Assembly (NCBI RefSeq): GCF_014960965.1
Contig: NZ_CP063169.1
Location: 1,893,581 to 1,957,580, forward strand
DNA length: 64,000 nucleotides
Direction: 5' to 3'
From: Ruania alkalisoli
Lineage (GTDB): Bacteria; Actinomycetota; Actinomycetes; Actinomycetales; Beutenbergiaceae
Position numbers and translations under genes: made by a program. Shown piece after piece: positions 62,601 through 64,000 of this stretch. Numbering within the stretch: position 1 is the first letter of the stretch; each line of letters begins with the position of its first letter. A model generated the notes under the pieces. The model saw only the letters and a list, made by a program, of their open reading frames with translations. It was not told the DNA's origin and did not search any database.

Positions 62601-63195
62601 GGTGTACGGCTACTTCCCGGTGGTCGCTGAGGGCGACGATGTGGTGCTGCTGCACCACGAGGGTCCCGACGGCGGCAGCGGCGGGGAGCCGGGCACCGAA
62701 CGGATGCGCTTCACCTTCCCCCGGCAACGACGCGACCGGCACCTGTGCCTGGCCGACTTCGTACGGCCGCGTTCCTCGGGCGAGACGGACGTGCTCGGGG
62801 TGCAGCTGGTCACCGTGGGCTCGGGGGTGGCCGAGCACACCGCACGGCTGTTCGAGCAGAATGCCTACCGCGAGTACCTGGAGTTGCACGGACTCTCAGT
62901 CCAGTTGACCGAGGCGCTTGCGGAGTACTGGCACGCGCGGGTACGTGCCGAGCTCGGGTTCGCCGGGGAGGACCCGGCCGATCTGGAGGGCATGTTCAAG
63001 GTGGACTACCGGGGCGCGCGGTACTCCTTCGGCTACCCGGCCTGCCCGGACCTGGAAGACCGGGCGAAGATCATCGAACTGCTGCGCCCGGAACGGATCG
63101 GGGTGACGCTGAGCGAGGAGCTGCAGCTGCACCCGGAGCAGTCCACCGACGCGGTGGTGTTCCACCACCCGGAGGCGAAGTACTTCTCAGTGTGA
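59665..63195 (+). CDS. metH: Cobalamin-dependent methionine synthase MetH
   Basis: A 1176-residue four-module enzyme. (1) Homocysteine domain, residues about 10-320, with zinc cysteines in GLNCATGP (near 230) and GGCCGTTP (near 292). (2) Methyl-THF (pterin) domain from IGERTNANGSK (about 345-600). (3) Cobalamin domain with DVHDIGKN, whose H744 is the lower axial ligand, and GMSGLLVKSTVVMKENL, preceded by the helical cap. (4) AdoMet reactivation domain at the C-terminus (RYSFGYPACPDLEDR). It makes methionine from homocysteine. Length matches the family. The reverse strand shows a 1101-codon open frame, a codon-bias artefact. Confidence 0.98.
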   Translation: MRPPRSAALLETMRTRVVVADGAMGTMIQDAGLTLEDFQGLEGCNEILNVTRPEVIESLHAEFFAVGVDCVETNTFGANASNLGDYDIIERIGELAEAGAVIARRSAEKHSTPDHPRWVLGSMGPGTKLPSLGHVTYASLKASFAQQAAGLIRGGADALLVETSQDLLQTKAAINACKQAQVETGLEVPIFAQVTVETTGTMLMGSEIGAALTTLAALGIDAIGLNCATGPAEMSEHLRHLSKHSPVPITCMPNAGLPVLGKHGAEYPLTPDELAAAHEQFVGEFGLNLVGGCCGTTPEHLRAVVEKVRGRAVVERAPQPTHGVASLYAHTDFDQDAAFLAIGERTNANGSKAFREAMLAENWDECVQIARAQTRDGAHLLDVCVDYVGRDGVADIRDVVSRLASASTLPLVIDSTEPAVIGAGLALVGGRAVVNSVNFEDGDGPDSRYAKIMPHVIEHGAAVVALTIDEEGQARTAEHKVAIASRLIEDLTGRWGMAVEDIIVDTLTFPIATGQEETRRDAIETIEAIRELKRRYPAVHTTLGVSNISFGLNPAARVVLNSVFLHAAVEAGLDSAIVHAAKILPLAQIPEEQRQAAEDLVWDRRAYDGDQLTHDPLAHLLDVFSGVDSAALKDARAAELAALPLDERLARRIIDGEMKGLHDDLDAALAEGWKALDIVNDQLLAGMKVVGERFGAGEMQLPFVLTSAETMKTAVAHLEPHMEKVEEGGGKGTIVLGTVRGDVHDIGKNLVDIILTNNGYTVINIGIKQPVSAFIEAAQEHRADVIGMSGLLVKSTVVMKENLEELNTRGLAEKYPVLLGGAALTRVYVEDDLDEVYDGQVRYARDAFEGLRLMEPLVRVARGEAADAVGLPALKKRRHAQVTVDETPAEDLPERSDVATDNPVPTPPFWGTRIVKGIALAEYSAFLDERATFMGQWGLKPGRGEGGSSYEELVETEGRPRLREWMARIATEDMLTPSVVYGYFPVVAEGDDVVLLHHEGPDGGSGGEPGTERMRFTFPRQRRDRHLCLADFVRPRSSGETDVLGVQLVTVGSGVAEHTARLFEQNAYREYLELHGLSVQLTEALAEYWHARVRAELGFAGEDPADLEGMFKVDYRGARYSFGYPACPDLEDRAKIIELLRPERIGVTLSEELQLHPEQSTDAVVFHHPEAKYFSV

Positions 63196-63197
63196 GC

Positions 63198-63261
63198 GTG
63201 AGAGGTTCCGCCAGGAGGGCGATGCCTGCTGCGCGGCGCCCCGACCGGCGGAACCTCTCAC
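63198..63261. terminator. Bidirectional terminator between metH and YbaK-like gene
   Basis: GTGAGAGGTTCCGCC (63198-63212) is the exact complement of GGCGGAACCTCTCAC (63247-63261). The 34-nt loop itself contains GGGCG/CGCCC. It starts 3 nt after the metH stop and its distal arm covers the YbaK stop codon, so it can serve both converging genes. Confidence 0.8.
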
Positions 63262-63806
63262 TCCTTCGCGAGCCCCTCCACGATCTCAGACCCCGGCAGT
63301 TCGGCGAGCACCTCACCGGGCAGCAGGATCTTCGAGCCGCGGATACCGCTGCCGATGATCGCAGGGCTCGCCGTGGTGCGGGTGTCGAGCAGCACCCGGT
63401 ACTGGCCGGGTAGCCCGATGGGCGTGATGCCGCCGTACTCCATCCCGGCGTCGGTCACCGCCCGGTCGGTGGGCAGGAACGAGGCCTTGCGCACGTCCAG
63501 CAGCTTCTTGATGGTGGAGTTCACGTCCGCCCGGGTGGTGGCACGCACGATGGCTGCGGCGAGGCGCTCCTCGCCGTTGCGTTTGCCGGCCACCAGCACG
63601 CAGTTGGCCGAGGCCTCCAGCGGCAGTTCGTAGGTGGCCGTCATGTCGGCGGTGTCTGCCTGGTCCGGATCGATCGGCGCCACCAGCACCTGCCCGACGG
63701 CGTCCGGCGAGTTTTTCGCCCAGGCCTCCAGCGCCTGGCGCACCGGCGCCGCCAGCAGGTGCGGGTGGTCCAGAGCGGGGGACCAGTCGAGGGTGCCGAA
63801 CCGCAT
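63258..63806 (-). CDS. YbaK/EbsC (aminoacyl-tRNA deacylase-like) protein
   Basis: A 182-residue protein of the YbaK/ProX editing-domain family, which hydrolyses misacylated tRNA such as Cys-tRNA-Pro. TTRADVNSTIKKLLDVRKASF and the Gly-rich EYGGITPIGLPGQYRVLLD segments are typical; the conserved Lys lies in IKKLL. It may be a YbaK or a ProX-like protein; the specificity cannot be set by eye. ATG 63806 overlaps the stop of the PEBP gene by one base (TGATG). Confidence 0.88.
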   Translation of the reverse strand: MRFGTLDWSPALDHPHLLAAPVRQALEAWAKNSPDAVGQVLVAPIDPDQADTADMTATYELPLEASANCVLVAGKRNGEERLAAAIVRATTRADVNSTIKKLLDVRKASFLPTDRAVTDAGMEYGGITPIGLPGQYRVLLDTRTTASPAIIGSGIRGSKILLPGEVLAELPGSEIVEGLAKE

Positions 63807-64000
63807 CAGCGCTGGTAGGTCGCGGTCAGCGTGCCACGGCCGAGGGTGTGGAACAGGGCCAGGAACGAGGCCTTGGTGGCGCTGTCCTCACTGGTGAGCT
63901 CGAGTGTGGGGACGTCGAGGGCGTGGACGGCGAAGACGTACCGGTGCGCGCGGTCGCCCGGGGGAGGCGCGGCTCCCTCGTAGGCGAAAGCTCCGCCGTC
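63806..64000 (-). CDS. PEBP family (YbhB/YbcL) protein, 5' part outside window
   Basis: The last 64 codons of a gene running off the right edge. The fragment reads DGGAFAYEGAAPPPGDRAHRY then VFAVHALDV, and ends FHTLGRGTLTATYQR: the phosphatidylethanolamine-binding-protein fold with its GXXXYXGPXPPXGXXHRY and ALD signatures (Gly-Pro replaced by GAAP). Phosphate/ligand-binding role, exact function unknown in bacteria. The stop overlaps the YbaK-like start. Confidence 0.85.
   Translation of the reverse strand, partial: DGGAFAYEGAAPPPGDRAHRYVFAVHALDVPTLELTSEDSATKASFLALFHTLGRGTLTATYQR

Noticed and set aside
59584-62889. 1101-codon open frame on the minus strand
   Set aside because: Entirely antisense to metH, whose motifs and length are clear. 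The frame is open only because high GC at the third codon position removes stop codons on the opposite strand; its translation resembles no family.

Overview
The window is GC-rich chromosomal DNA from an actinobacterium. It holds the 3' part of one rRNA operon and about 53 protein genes, all with ordinary housekeeping or catabolic roles. The 16S/23S sequence, the anti-Shine-Dalgarno CCTCCTTTCT, the long 23S, the many GTG starts, and a gene order nearly identical to Mycobacterium tuberculosis Rv1691-Rv1700 and Rv1456c-Rv1466 all point to Actinomycetia. A non-mycolate Micrococcales member (Beutenbergia/Ruania/Georgenia-like) is my best guess from gene content. I see no insertion sequence, prophage, CRISPR array or tRNA.

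Layout: 1-4993 is a 5'-truncated 16S, a spacer without tRNA, 23S, 5S and a strong 16-bp terminator. 5042-18930 is one long co-directional cluster with 1-14 bp overlaps: TPR protein, HAD phosphatase, a 49-codon gene, tlyA, NAD kinase, recN, steA, mctB/steB, a MraY/WecA-like protein, a MurJ-like flippase, a GT4 glycosyltransferase, pyrG and a NUDIX hydrolase. 19027-28707 carries ctaA and an ABC-2 exporter (minus strand), divergent from sufR-sufB-sufD-Rieske-sufC-sufS-sufU-sufT. 28741-38682 is mixed: GNAT, DUF368 lipid-carrier flippase, ABC-F, SURF1 with two small genes, fabG-fabI, a GyrI-like protein, a SixA-like phosphatase, serB and glgC.

38777-49762 holds glycogen synthase, a conserved hypothetical, an ABC ATPase, NfeD with a paraslipin, a heterodimeric ABC exporter, a GT4 mannosyltransferase-like gene and a SpoU methyltransferase. 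49824-59472 is the accessory part, with three regulated sugar or redox loci: LacI with a GH32 fructosidase, TetR divergent from an epimerase-like protein, and DeoR divergent from a SIS-ROK-PfkB-class II aldolase operon. A standalone 5'-3' exonuclease lies between the last two. 59491-59540 is a perfect (TGCGA)10 tract, followed by metH, a YbaK-like protein and a PEBP-family gene cut by the window edge.

The genes work in clear groups: Fe-S assembly under SufR; fatty-acid elongation (FabG/FabI); glycogen synthesis (GlgC/GlgA); cytokinesis and envelope (SteA, MctB/SteB, MraY-like, MurJ-like, GT4); and oxidase maturation (CtaA, SURF1). The most interesting non-coding signals are inverted repeats that look like operators for the local SufR, LacI, TetR and DeoR regulators, a set of at least ten genes whose start codon lies 6-7 nt after a TANNNT -10 box (leaderless transcription), and the pentanucleotide tract upstream of metH. 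No wholly new defence or mobile system was found. The best candidates for undescribed biology are the steA-linked glycan module and the SIS/ROK/PfkB/aldolase pathway of unknown substrate.
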